Assembly (NCBI GenBank): GCA_032622095.1
Contig: CP136061.1
Span: forward strand, 218,394,373 to 218,458,372
Source: Siphonodentalium dalli
Taxonomy: Eukaryota; Mollusca; Scaphopoda; Gadilida; Siphonodentaliidae
Length of the DNA stretch: 64,000 bases
Reading direction: 5' to 3'
Part shown: piece by piece, positions 46,790 through 59,000 of the stretch
Layout: the number at the start of each line of letters is the position of its first letter
How positions within the stretch are numbered: the first letter of the stretch is position 1
Translations under genes and position numbers: made by a program
Notes under the pieces: model-generated
The model's database searches: none
Told to the model about the DNA's origin: nothing
What the model saw: only the letters and a program-made list of their open reading frames with translations

Positions 46790-47374
46790 AGGGGTACTGT
46801 ACGCCAAATGTTGTTGTTGGTTTCTATAGTTTCCGAGTCGGAGAATAAGGTAACAATTTTTCCATTATTTGAAAGTCTGTTGAGTACGAAGTCATGTTAC
46901 GGATGACAAATTTACCGGAATGCAATAATACAAATTGTCGTTGTCGAGTAATTTTTGTAAAGTTTTCAACCAAATGAATCAAATAAAAGTTATATTATAT
47001 ATGCATACTAGTCCCATATAATCATTTAAGTTATTGTATCGTCGCTAGTCAGTGAGTGGCTTGAGTGTTCTCCCCGTATCATCATAATATTTTAAGCGAT
47101 CGTGTGTGCGATCGGTTTAACAATCCAGTATCCCTCAATTACTGTTTTTGATTACGGTAATTCGTAATTTAATTGACGCCATTTTATGGCTCCAGTCATA
47201 AATTCAATTTATATCAAATTATTAACTTTTAAATTATTAAATTTTAAGATAGCCTATTAACCTGAGCGTTTACAGAATACATCTTCGACTCAAATTACTT
47301 ATGTTTCTATATATTATCGATATTAGATCGTTGTTGTCACCGGAAATTTAATGAAAATGGCGTACAGTACCCCT
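46790..47374. mobile_element. TTAA-flanked MITE, 585 bp
   Basis: AGGGGTACTGTACGCCA and its exact inverse TGGCGTACAGTACCCCT (17 bp) lie next to TTAA at 46786-46789 and 47375-47378. The interior is AT-rich without an ORF. piggyBac-type by target; a TA-targeting family cannot be excluded because TA lies inside the TTAA. Confidence 0.78.
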
Positions 47375-47378
47375 TTAA

Positions 47379-48849
47379 AGAATTGCCTGATGTTTTGTTT
47401 GGGTTAATCATATTTTTACGCAACTTGTGCAGGTAACATCGGTCAATGTATGTCCCCACCAACAGAGACAATTGTCTCACTGCATGGATGGTCTATTCAG
47501 CGAGCGTTATTGTTACGCAGGGATCGAGATCTTGACCCGTCGGAGCTCAAATAAAGGTCACGTATAACGTAATCTCAAGCTGGGACCTTCTCCTACTGAT
47601 TAATAAACTATTAAGTAACAGGTATTAAAAAAGAAATATATTCCGCGCGTTATTTTTTGGACTTTATCAGCAACCGACAATTCACTTGCCCAGATACTCG
47701 AATCAGGTTATTCTGCAATCGTGTAAAAGGAAATTTTAATCATACCAGCTAGGACACTAGTATATTGTCAATTCACGATGTTAATGGATGTGTATTGCAT
47801 GCACACTTAAACCGAGAGTTAAACGGCATGTTCCCCATATATATAGAGATAACATTTGCGCGGTCCGTATACATATATATTTGCAAGGTCCCAAGACATA
47901 TAAGAACTTAAGAAGCAACTTGTGGGTTCTTAAAGCCTCACAAGTGCGTAGTCTGTGTAAATTTTTTAAAATTATTACTGAAATTATTTTTGTATTATTA
48001 TTATTTTGTGCCTTGACATCACATCTGAATTTCATGATTTTCTCCCGTTCAATTTTTCTGACAATAAATGGTGGTCTTTACCTTTGTTTGTGAAGAATTT
48101 GAAATGTTCTTTCTAACGGTAATAATATATAGTGCATTAATTTATCCACATAACATCACTGTGATTCAAAGTAAAACGTTACGAGAATTAGACACGATAG
48201 CATATCATATAATACAATCATACAGAAATAACTGCATGGTACATGTACATCACACTCATGTTTATGCCAAGGTTTGACATCGTCTGACTTTCTCTCTTAA
48301 ATTAAAGAGTTATAAATCTATCACGTGTACCATACGCAAACTATCTCGCGAACATTAACGTACAAAGATATCTGCACTTAAGTGCACTTTGTCTATATGT
48401 GTACCTGCAGCTCATCTTAAATCATAACACTTCTTCTGCCCATCTCCGTGGTAAAATAATGCGTGATCGTGGCGCGTATACTTTACTTTACTTTTGTGTT
48501 AGTCATCACCATACGTATGTGTTGGAGCTGGTTGGAGTAACTATTTGTTGATTTACTGATAAAATACCAGTAATTCAGTCCTTCCAGATGAAATTAGTGT
48601 TCGTACCCTCAGTTACAATAATAACGTATTGTATTTAATATACAATTAAGTTCACATATATACTGTTGATTTTTACAACTGACAAATGTTTTAGAAACAA
48701 ACCATAATACATGATGAATACCCTGCATAGAGTAAATTTTGTTGCCAAATTAATTGTAGGATATCTAATAAATAGAGCTTCAAGTTCCAGTTAGCTAAAT
48801 GCGATGTATTGCCCAGCTAGTGGGCGCATGGGTATAATATCCGACGTGC
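47379..48849. other. No feature seen
   Basis: AT-rich. The 101-codon frame at 47788-48093 overlaps a - strand frame of similar length and has no recognised content. Confidence 0.45.
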
Positions 48850-49307
48850 ATTGGTACTAAATCCGATTCGATGGTCCCCATATCATCAGATTCCAACAAA
48901 AACAACATTTTTTGAAATGCCCCATTCAGTTATCAGAATCGATTAATTGTCCAAAAATAATGCTAACCACAGTCAACTATAGTATAAAAAGTTCCCAAAA
49001 CGTGTTATTTATCAATATTTTGTTCAACGAAATATGGCCGGATTGTCAATATACCTAAGACCAAAGACACTTGATTTTAGAGTTATCCATCTTCATCCGC
49101 AATTTGATCCGAGACCGTCGCCTTGACGATTTTTTTTACCAGGCCACCAATAAGTACAATTCTCGAGAAATAACAAATTACAAAAAACGATATCTGATCA
49201 CTCTGAGCTTTGATGGGTGTGTTCCTCTACTCGAATCAAATATTTTTTACCCCCGAGGCCAAAGAAATAGCAATTTGGGAGCGTTAATTCGGATTATGCA
49301 TCTTTAA
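48850..49307 (+). mobile_element. Family J copy, near full length
   Basis: GGTACTAAATCCGATTCGAT at the left, AACTATAGTATAAAAAGTTC, GATTTTAGAGTTATCCATCT and GAGCTTTGATGGGTGTGTTC inside, GGATTATGCATCTTTAA at the right. TIR eroded. Confidence 0.7.
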
Positions 49308-49479
49308 TTATAAATTATGAAACCAATAATAAAATATTCCAATACCACCACGCAGAGTGAAGTGAAATAGGAACGCATTGTATTCAGAAATTGATTTTAC
49401 GTTCTCACGCTGGGCATTCGAACGGTAAATAGGAAACTTGTCGTACGGTAATGATATAGAGGTCATTCGGCGACGATGT

Positions 49480-49915
49480 CATCTATTGAAATTGTCAATG
49501 ACACTGTAGCTCAACTTGCAGAGGGGATACTGTCAAACATTACAGTCAATGGAGCGTTTATTAATGAGGAAAGTTTAAATGTTTAATTAATACCAGAGGT
49601 CAACCAGAACAGCCATATGCAGTTTGGGATCAACTGGGTGAAAAATGATGGCAGTGTTTATATAGGACATGTCGAAATATTTAGTAATGCAGAGTAAACT
49701 CCAAGATGGCTGCTGGCGGCCATGTGTTTTACGAATTTCGAGAAAAAAATCGATGGTTCCCATGCATCTATATATTATATAGGTCACCCAAAGATCCATA
49801 TAAAATTTGGTGACAATCGGGTGAGAGATGTGACCTGAGGGTACGTGCGCTAAAGGAAATTGTTGAAGGGTGCACACACGCACTTTGTCAAGTTGAGCTA
49901 AAAATCGGGTTTAGA
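49480..49915 (-). repeat. Family C copy, inverted
   Basis: AGTAAACTCCAAGATGGCTG and CGGCCATGTG are the inverse of the family C core; the end has GTCAAGTTGAGCTAAAAATC. The leading part GACACTGTAGCTCAACTTGC recurs at 50388. Confidence 0.75.
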
Positions 49916-50379
49916 ACGCTATTTGGTTGCGTCCAAGAAGAGATCTGTTGAGCTTGTAAGCTATAGGATTTGTGCCTGGATATAAGATATGACACAGTTA
50001 CCTGACAGTGTAAACCCAATACACACAGAAGCGTGTAGTGAGAATCGCATACGTATATATACATTCTAATTGAGAAATTTTACATTTAAAATGTAACGTG
50101 ATTCTCAAATATTTCCCTAACATAACAGTTGTTTGCTACAGCACCTCTATAAACATGCGAGGAAATGCATACTGAATCGACCATATCTGACTATACATAT
50201 CAACTCCAAAGAGATACATCTACAACATGAGACGAACACCCAGATGTAATCTCAGGCTTTGCATGAGCTTTATGCGGGAAAACTAATACAATTCACTTTA
50301 GCTCCGTAAAATTGTCCGTTGGAATTCATGTAAGATTCATATATTTACTTAATGCCCATCCAATTCACAAAGAATGAAA
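49916..50379. other. No feature seen
   Basis: AT-rich; no supportable ORF. Confidence 0.45.
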
Positions 50380-50605
50380 GCGTCGATGACATTGTAGCTC
50401 AACTTGGAGAGGGTTAATGTCATATATTTTAGTCAATGAAGCGATAAGAATGCGGAGAATTATATAATTATATAATACCAGCGCCATATGAAGATTGTGG
50501 TCTATTTGAACAAGACAGTCAATGACGGTGGAGACGCTCGCCAGACTGTAAAGACTGAGAAGACTGGGAATCGGAAGACCATAAGAGTTAGTACTTGTCA
50601 AATTC
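50380..50605 (-). repeat. Family H copy, inverted, with leader shared with 49490
   Basis: GACATTGTAGCTCAACTTGG, then AGTCAATGACGGTGGAGACG, CTCGCCAGACTGTAAAGACT, the inverse of 8850-8920. Confidence 0.6.
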
Positions 50606-50639
50606 ACTTATAAACAAGTAGTCCTAAAGAGGGACGTAG

Positions 50640-51690
50640 CCTAGAAGGTCTCCGTTGAGCAGTGGGGTGTCCACCTTGAACTATGGTTCAGATCCCCCAC
50701 CCACATAGTCCATAGTCTGCTCCCTCCCAACTGAAGCAAACACACTCCAAAGTTCGTAAAATTCATTTGCACATGTTGGAATTTTACAACTGATACATCA
50801 AGCTTTCCTAACTGTGGCAAAGTTACAACATGGCATGCCCCCCTTTTTAATGGTGAACCCCATTCAAACAAATTTTGATCCCAACTCTCCATAGGCCATA
50901 TACACCAAATGCCATTTCTTGATTGGTCGAACCAATTTTAACAAATCTGTAACCCAGTCCCAAGTAACACAAGCACCCTCAATACTAGCTACTACATATA
51001 AGCTGACGGCTCTTGAGGAGCCATTTATGAATTACTATGGGGGAGGAGTTATTTCCCTGGTCGCACCCCTATTTGACCTGGTGATCCCATTTCAACAAAT
51101 CTGAATCCCACTCATCCAAGGACTCTCTATACCATAATGTGTGCTAAATATGCCAAATGGTTCTTGAGAAGATGTTTTAAGAATAACTAATGAGGGAAAG
51201 AATTATGTCAGTGGCACTGACCCAGTGGTCCAATTCTGAATCAAATCTGAATCCTAGTCACCCATACCAAATATAAGCTGAATAGGCCTGATGATTCTTG
51301 AGAAGATGTTTTAAGAATTACTATGGATGGAAAGAGCTAGGTCCCTAGCTATGCCACTGTTTTGACCACGTGACCCCCATTTGAACAGAACAGCACTTGA
51401 TAGGAAGACATTTTAAGAATTACAATGGATGGATAAGTTATATCCCTGGCTCCGCCCTTATTTGACCAGGTGACCTCATTTTAACACATATGTATCCCTG
51501 TCACCCAAGGATGATTCTTGAGAAGATGTTTTAAGAATTACTATGTATGGATGGAAAGAGCTAGGTCCCTGCTATGCTAATTTTTTTACCCCCATTTGAA
51601 CAGAACCGAGTCCCAGCCACATAGGGACCATCCACACAAAATATGTCTCAATTCTTCATCTCAGGTAAGCTAAGAAACATGCCTCCTTCT
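50640..51690 (-). repeat. Family D array, inverted
   Basis: At least five imperfect ~165-bp units with TATTTGACC...GGTGA, AATCTGAATCCCAGTCACC-like text, CCATACCAAATATAAGCTGA and GATGTTTTAAGAATTACTAT, the reverse complement of 6284-6780. Confidence 0.75.
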
Positions 51691-52254
51691 TTCTCATCCA
51701 TTTTCCAATATGTAATTGCCTGAGAAAACACTTAGTTTTACTGGCCTAACTGTCATACTCATCATTCACACTTGGCCTTGGGAGTTTGTTGTCATTGTCA
51801 TAAGCCATAGGTCATTTATATACAAACTCTCTAACAGGCAGAGAATTTTAGGGCATTAATCAAAGGAGCTGTCACTCCATTCAGATTGTGTTAATACTGC
51901 CATGTCATTTATTACTTTATGATCAATGTGACTTCTACATGGTGTAAAGTAAACATTCTGTGATTGCAGGCACCTTCCTCATATCTCATAGAGCTCTGAG
52001 TATCTGCTGTTTGCATGTTCTTGACTTTAGACTGATTTAAACCAAATTTGGTTGAGTCACCCTGGTGGATGTTATAATGGTGTTATTTTTTCTTTTAAAT
52101 TGAGCAAGAAATTAATCTCAATTAAAATTAAAAAAAATTATTTGAAAAAAAAAAAAAAAAAAAAAAAAAAAATTCAAATCAATTTGTTTTGGTTTTTTGG
52201 TTTTGTTTTGTTTTTTGTTTTGTTAAATTGAACAAGGAGTTTTTTATTTTTAGA
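51691..52254. other. Mixed: family M piece and A/T-rich low complexity
   Basis: CCAAATTTGGTTGAGTCACC and CCTGGTGGATGTTATAATGG (52037-52080) match family M. Then a 26-nt A run (52146-52171) and a T-rich GTTTTGTTTT tract. Confidence 0.6.
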
Positions 52255-52625
52255 GTTGTGTCCCTGGCTCTGCCCCTATTTGAACCAGTGACTCCATTTG
52301 GACAAATCTGAACCCCAGTCACCAAAGGACCCTCCATACCAAATATAAGCTAAATTGGCCCAATGGTTCTTGAGGAGAAGTCATTCTAAGAATTACTATG
52401 GAGGAATAGAGTAATTGTGTTGGCTGTATGGCGTGTGGAGGTATTTAGTCATGCAACGAGTAAAATCGAAGATGGCTATATTTTCCATCGCAATTATTTG
52501 ACCCAGTGACCTCATTTGAACAAATCTGAATGTGAGTCACCTAGGGAACATCCACACCAAATATGAACCCATTCGGTCTTATGGTTCCGAAGATGTTTAA
52601 AGAATTGTTGACGGACGGACGGACG
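52255..52625 (-). repeat. Family D copies, inverted
   Basis: Two units (TTTGAACCAGTGACTCCATT; TTTGACCCAGTGACCTCATT), ending ATTGTTGACGGACGGACGGA, the inverse of the start of copy 1. A short family C piece (ATCGAAGATGGCTATATTTT) is embedded at about 52468. Confidence 0.75.
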
Positions 52626-52659
52626 AGGATATCCTTAAACATGGCTATAAACATTTCTC

Positions 52660-53105
52660 CAATAAATGTGCACGGGCTGCATGCAGAATGTACCGATGGA
52701 TTCAAATGAGAAATCCAAGATGGCCACTGGAGGCCATGTTGTTGATTGAATATGGGGAAAAAATCGATGGCTCACATCTAGAGGGCAAGCGGAAGATCCA
52801 TATGCAGTTTAGTGACTATCAGTGAGGGATGTGGCCTGTATGGTGTGCTGGATGATGTCATGCAAAGAGTAAAATCCAAGATGGCCCCTGACGGCCAATT
52901 TTTTCAACTAAATTTGTTAAAATTAGAGGGTCCCATCTGGTGCTCACCAAAACGATCCACATTAAGTTTGGTGACGTTTGGTTGAGGGATGTATCGTATG
53001 TAGGGTGTGCCAAAGAATATAGTCATACAAAGAGTAAAATCCCAAGATGGCTGCCGGCGGCCATATTTTTCATCGAAAATCGTTCAAATTCGATAGCTCC
53101 CAAAC
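52660..53105 (-). repeat. Family C copies, inverted
   Basis: Three units with ATCCAAGATGGCCACTGGAG, ATCCAAGATGGCCCCTGACG and CCCAAGATGGCTGCCGGCGG. The 112-codon + frame at 52940-53278 starts inside this repeat and is not supported. Confidence 0.75.
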
Positions 53106-55094
53106 ATGCCTGTAAATATTCAAAACAATATTCCAATACATGCGAGCTGCAAGTTGCGTCAATGGATTTAAATTTAAACAGGGGTCGCCTGAAACTCGCC
53201 TCTGGTGGAGATATAGTTGTAATTTCTTGGCAGAAGGAGGACATCGTGAACGAGCGACCAGGCTTCACTGTTTTATGAAGTTATCTTTGTTCACACGTGT
53301 AGAAGGAACAATAGTGATATATTCATGCACATTCGAATATAGTACAAGTAACACTTAGCCGACTAAATGCCATCTTGGTAGCACCGCTCGACGCGTCCAC
53401 CACTGTATGTGGACTGTGGATCCAGTCGCCACAACAGAACATACATACTTATAAGACAGGAAACATGCAATTATATTAACTAACACATTTACTGATGAGG
53501 ATACACACGTCACATAATTATGCGATTGAAGCGACATATAAATCGCCGAGCATCAAAGTAAAACTAGTAATTGCACACATTTGTTATGTCCCATGAGTGA
53601 ACACATTTCGATAAGTACATATCGTTATATATTTGCGGGGGTTGCGTATACCAGAACGACTCAATGAAGTCATATACATATTCTAACTGCTGTCATGGTT
53701 AACAATTCCGTGCAAATGTATTAGTCAAACGTACTTTGGTTTTATATCGGGGAGGGGTGGTGGCGGTGTAACATTAACGTCCTTTATTTGTAAACATTTA
53801 AAATTTTAGACTACAAAGGCAATCAGTAGAAAATTACCCATCCTTTATATGGAGTGTAAGTTGGACATTTCTGACAGTTGGAAAGTTTGAGTTCCATCTC
53901 AAGCGAAGCAACGGAATGTGGGGAATTTTAGTCGTTAAGTGGGTTACAGTTGGCCATTCACGGTTGGACCCTCCTCAAGACAACGTCTCTGAGTGAATTA
54001 GATACTTTCATCTTGTATTTATATGTGCACAACCAGTAAATCGATTTATGATCACTGTTGATAACATTCTGCTGAGTCGCTCGAGAATATGACCTTGCTA
54101 TATAGTCTGACATGAGGAGTATTTGATCATAAGAGATTAATTTATACTACGGCTTCGCCCGTCTTCATGCATAATAGACACAACATGTTCGTTCGACAAA
54201 TTGCACAATAACCCTAGCATTTACAAGATGCATAACACCATGCACCCTACACATTCCCGTATAATAGAAATCTCATGCCAAACAACATTGCAAATGAGGG
54301 AATCAAACAATGCCAGGAATCTGGTAACACGACAATGAATGTCCGCGATAGTAAATAGCGCCGTGGTTCACCATCAATTCACCAGCAACCACACAGACGT
54401 CAATATGATTCCCATGTGGGAATTAAAGAGAATACAGATGTATAGTTATGTGGAATTTGTGTTCATTAATTGTCCTTCTTCGCGTGATTTATTGACTATG
54501 ATACAGCCAGACGTGATATTTGTATTCTGATCCGACACCTTACAGAGTGACATATTCCAATGTTACTGTGACCCGAAGTCCCTGAGGACCCCCTTTGGCT
54601 CAACAGTCTGAGAGCTGCGCATCAGAAAAGTCTGAGAGCTGCGCATCAGACAGTTATAACGTTTAACGTATGCGATATAGAGGACGTGTTGGTTTTCATT
54701 GATTTGGTATTTCTGCACCCATGGGGTTGATAAGGAGGCAGGTCGATTCTTGAAGCCATGCATTCCGTGATTGCATATTATAGTTGTTTGTGGTCGGCTT
54801 CTGGCCATAAACAGTCTTCTCGCCAAAACGTATGCGATATGCGACAATTAGGACGTGGTGTTGTATATGGGACAGGGGTGACGGATTGAAGCATTGTATG
54901 AGGGACAAGCTTGGGAACAACATTCAGAAGAAGCACGTTTCCCAGTGTAAATAATATATGTAAACAGGCTTCAGTCGATAGCAATTTAGGGGCCAGCTGG
55001 AGCCTCTGTATAACCATGTCCCTGCAAATGGACATTATACTATCACACGAAACTATATTGTATATGGGTGTGTAGATGAGCCGAAGTACAAGAA
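53106..55094. other. Unassigned 2 kb; small tandem duplication
   Basis: GTCTGAGAGCTGCGCATCAG occurs twice, 25 bp apart (about 54606-54650). AACGTATGCGATAT recurs at about 54664 and 54825. No supportable gene. Confidence 0.4.
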
Positions 55095-55925
55095 GACCCC
55101 TATTTTCTTCTCACTGTAATGGAACACTGCATCGGTTCTGTGAATTCGTGGATGTTGGCTAATAAACGAAAATTAAATAGTGACAAAACTGAAGTAATGT
55201 GGGTGTCTAAGCCGTCATACGTAAACAAGGTGGGTATAGATGTTATGACTATTGATGGTAACCAAGTTTACTTTTCAGATAGCGCGAAGAACCTTGGTGT
55301 ATTTTTGGATAGATCACTCTCTACATCACATATTAGCCAGATATGCAAGGCAATATACATTGAACTTCGAAAACTGGGCCAAATGAGGAAATACGCCAAA
55401 TGAGGAAATACATGCATAAATACTGACTCAGCTAAAAAAAAACTTGCTTCATCTCTGATTCTCAGTCGACTTGACTATTGCCACTCTCTTTTGACTGGTA
55501 TACCATATATCCAAATTGCCAGGCTTCAGCGTCTGCAACACACTGCTGCAAGGATAGTTCTGTGTCGTAAAAGATCTGACGACATAGATGAAATATTGCA
55601 AGAATTACATTGGCTACCTGTGACAGATATAATTATTTATAAACTTGTTACATATGCATATCAAGCAACCCATGACTCAAAAGCTCTTCCAGCATACTTC
55701 AGTGATATCCTTGTTCCATATGTCCCACACCGATCACTTCGTTCAGAGAACAAACTTCTTTTGACGCCATCTGGTGCTAATTTGATCACGGTTGGCTACG
55801 ATCTTTTAAAGTAACATATCAAAATGCATGGAATCCTCTGCCATTGAACATAAAAGAGTCACCATCTCTTGACGACTTTAAAAAGTCATTGAAAACTTAC
55901 TTGTTTGCGCGGCGTTTCAGAAAAT
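55095..55925 (+). mobile_element. LINE (CR1/L2-like) ORF2 3' part, broken
   Basis: One frame gives NSWMLANKRKLNSDKTEVMW and AKNLGVFLDRSLSTSHIS, the end of the reverse transcriptase domain. Then the same LINE continues with [29 protein letters not shown] and VPHRSLRS, and in another frame SPSLDDFKKSLKTYLFARRF. The first break is a 17-bp tandem duplication at 55379-55411 (CCAAATGAGGAAATACG twice); a second frameshift lies near 55800. 5'-truncated at about 55095. Confidence 0.8.
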
Positions 55926-56439
55926 GACTTTGATATTGTGTATATTTATATTTCATGTTTATGTTTATGTCAAGCGCCGACAACCACCGATAATAAAACT
56001 TCAGAGTTGTCCGAAATTTCCGTCACGCATATATATACACAATCTTAATATAATTCGAGACACTGATGCATTTCAGCCTTTGACACACCTACAAGTGAAG
56101 CAGAGAATGAGTCTATTTTGTCGATCAACACTTGCAACAACAGCAGCAGCATCATCAACAATATCGACTGTTCGTGGAACTCATTTGGCATACATTGTAC
56201 ATGTTAATAACTTCTGAACGTGTGCTATACGCTGCCATTCGTGTATAGCTAACCGGATATCCGTTCAGCGTAACCCGATGGATTAAGTTTGTTTTTTACT
56301 CTTCGCATGGCGAAACGATAAGATATAATGGGTCATGCATAAGGACTGTTGTTTTGACAAACTTTCTGGCACACTTTTTTGTGCACTTAATTTAATAGAC
56401 CTTTACTCGATTAGCCTATTGTTATACCAATAGCTTTTT
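55926..56439. other. Probable LINE 3' UTR, then unassigned
   Basis: T-rich start could be the untranslated end of the preceding LINE. The 97-codon frame here contains AACAACAGCAGCAGCATCA low complexity and is not supported. Confidence 0.35.
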
Positions 56440-57560
56440 TGCAATATGTGGAAGCTCAACGCTAACTATTCGAAGACGAAGGTAATGATTTTCGGAGGCA
56501 GAAGCAAAAATAAAACACCTCCATGCTTTCACATAAACTCTATACAATTAGAAATAGTCGATCATTTCAAATATCTTGGAACTTGGTTCAGCAAGTCAGG
56601 CAAAGTCACAAGAGAGCTCAACATGCGATGCAAAGAAGCAAAAAAAGGGTATGTACACCTTGTTGAGTAAAGCCAGAAAACATAAGCCGACTATTGATAC
56701 CATTCTGGACATTTATGACAAGACAATAGTTCCAATAATGACTTACGGATCAGAAGTATGGTGTTTTGAATATACGTGAGCATTTGAAAAATTGGAACTC
56801 TGGTTTCTTAAATTCGCACTTGGGTTAAAATCTTCCACCATGACACCACTTGTATATGGTGAAACTGGTATATATACCCAATAGAGATTAAATTGAAAAT
56901 CAGACACCTATCATACTGGGGAAGAATCATGAACACGAATTGTGAAAGATTGCCTTTTAAACTGTACTATTTTATGCGAGGAAAAGAAAATTAAAAATAT
57001 TTGGCTCGATTATACCAGAAAAAAATCTTGAAGAATTGGGATTTTCCTCTTTTTTGGTTGAAACAATGGGTACCAGAAACGACACACTTTAATAAGTTGA
57101 TCAAGACCCATTCAATGGACCAATACATTCATAAATGGCGAGGTTATATTGACGCACCCAGTAAGTGCCCATTCTACCGTATTACCAAGCCAAATTTCGG
57201 CAAAGAATATTATATATCACTTGAAAAATAAGAAAACAGTGGCATGCCTGATGAAATTCCGTACACGCAACCATAGACTGCCCCTGGAAACTGGATCATG
57301 GATAGGCACCTCATATGAGGAACGGAAATGCAATCTCTGTAACGAGAAACTGGGTGATGAATATATACCATCTCATTCTTGAATGTACGAATCTTGACGA
57401 TCTCGGAAAGAAATACATCAAACAATTCTACTACAAAAAAACCGAATGCGCTCAAATTAAATGCTCTTTTCAATTCACGGAATAACAAGATCTTGATAAA
57501 CCTATAGCTGTCTTCATAAAATATGCCCTGAACACCCTGATCGAGGCTCATGATTGACAC
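56440..57560 (+). mobile_element. LINE ORF2 3' half, several frameshifts
   Basis: In successive frames: LNANYSKTKVMIFGG, FKYLGTWFSKSG, then ILDIYDKTIVPIMTYGSEVW (reverse transcriptase end), then MKFRTRNHRLPLETGSWIG and a C-x2-C...DEY knuckle region (RKCNLCNEKLGDEY). It has at least three frame breaks and one in-frame stop. Same family as the fragment at 31588, different from the CR1/L2-like one just upstream. Confidence 0.78.
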
Positions 57561-58139
57561 TATATATATACATACCCCTTATTCACCATCGCCACAACAA
57601 ATGTATAATACCTGACATCGACCACGAAGAACCAAAAATGAATTTAGTAATAACGAAAAGACCCCCGCCCATAGCACACTACTCAACACTATTGAGTATT
57701 GTATACTTACAACGCATGCGTACAATTTATGTATTACTATTTGTAAACATATAATATGTCAATGCTCCAATATCATACTTTGACCACATGAGTGAATAAA
57801 TCTGTATCTGTTCGTGGAAATTTTCATTGTTGAAACCGAATCAAGTACATGATCGCGTATATAAATACTGTTTTGCTGCAATGCCGGTTCGCTCCAAATC
57901 TTACCCGGGACAGTGTGATGCTCAATTGTTATCGCTAAACGATCAATGTGGATATGATCTTACCATGACTGCATATGTAGAAGAATACAATTATATATAA
58001 GAATGCACTATATGTAAAACAAAACAAAAAACAAAAAACAATGACACACTGACACGAGAAGCGTCACATGAAATCTAAAAAGACGCACATATCACAGTTG
58101 TTGCTGTTGTTGTTGTTGTTGCTGTTCCAGTCTTAGTTG
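57561..58139. other. No gene; GTT microsatellite
   Basis: TTG/GTT repeats at about 58096-58125. AT-rich otherwise. Confidence 0.5.
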
Positions 58140-59000
58140 TGTGTTTTGAAAATTCCAAATCCGTTGACAGACGAGTCTGCTGATTGCGGCAGCCGACTCA
58201 AGGAATATCATATGGTAGAGTAAAATGTTCAGACGACATCTTCATGACCTTTAACACACTCCAAAATCTGCTTCGATCAATTATTGCAATCACTGACAAA
58301 CACGTTTGGAGCAAAAATATATGATACACTTGCCATGCATTAGATTTTGATTTGAGCTATGCTCTGGAAGACAATTGTCACAATACAGACAATTAACCGA
58401 ATATTTGTCCATGTGTGCATAGTCATATGCATTTGTAAGGTATCTGCCACAAAATAAATTAAATTCACGGAGGCAAAATGCATTCAAATGTATACTAAGT
58501 TACTAAGTTTTAGGAGTTGCATGTTTATTCAAAGTATAAAACTAACAAGAAATCATTTCAATCTAAGTGATGCACAAAATTTAAATGAAAATTCAAAATC
58601 CGTTGCCATGTAAACGTCTGCTGAGTGCATGGAGAATTCTAATACTCAAGAAATGTCATATGAATGGCATAGAATCTACAGAAAACTGGTTCATGGAAAA
58701 GAGACGACAGTTTTAACGCACTCCAAAATCTGCGTCTGTTATTGCAGTTGGTGCCAAACTGAAGTTTCGAAGTTCTCAGTGTGTAACACGTGGTCTTGTT
58801 GACGGTATACACTATTACAGGTATGATGATAGATAATTCTTGGATCCACACACCTGTTAATTTACTTCTGACAGAAGTGTTTGTTCCTTCGGAAGCAGGC
58901 ATAAATCCTCCAAAAAGCCGCTGTAATGCGCAGAGCTTCTTGTGTGTAATTGGTATGCGTGTACTCCGGGCTACACCTGCATTGCGTATTTTACACGGGG
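58140..59000 (-). repeat. Diverged direct duplication (period ~450 bp) with - strand open frame
   Basis: 58140-58310 and 58588-58760 are collinear (AAAATCCGTTG, GTCTGCTGA, AAGAAATGTCATATG or AAGGAATATCATATG, CACTCCAAAATCTGC). On the - strand the second copy lies in a frame open from about 58998 to 58639 (first ATG 58902), including RSTRIPITHKKLCALQRLFG, GGFMPASEGTNTSV and RRRFWSALK. The first copy keeps RFWSVLK but has stops. Unknown repeat family or gene remnant. Confidence 0.45.

Noticed and set aside
52940-53278. 112-codon + ORF
   Set aside because: Starts inside an inverted family C repeat; the rest has no recognised content and overlaps an 81-codon - strand frame.
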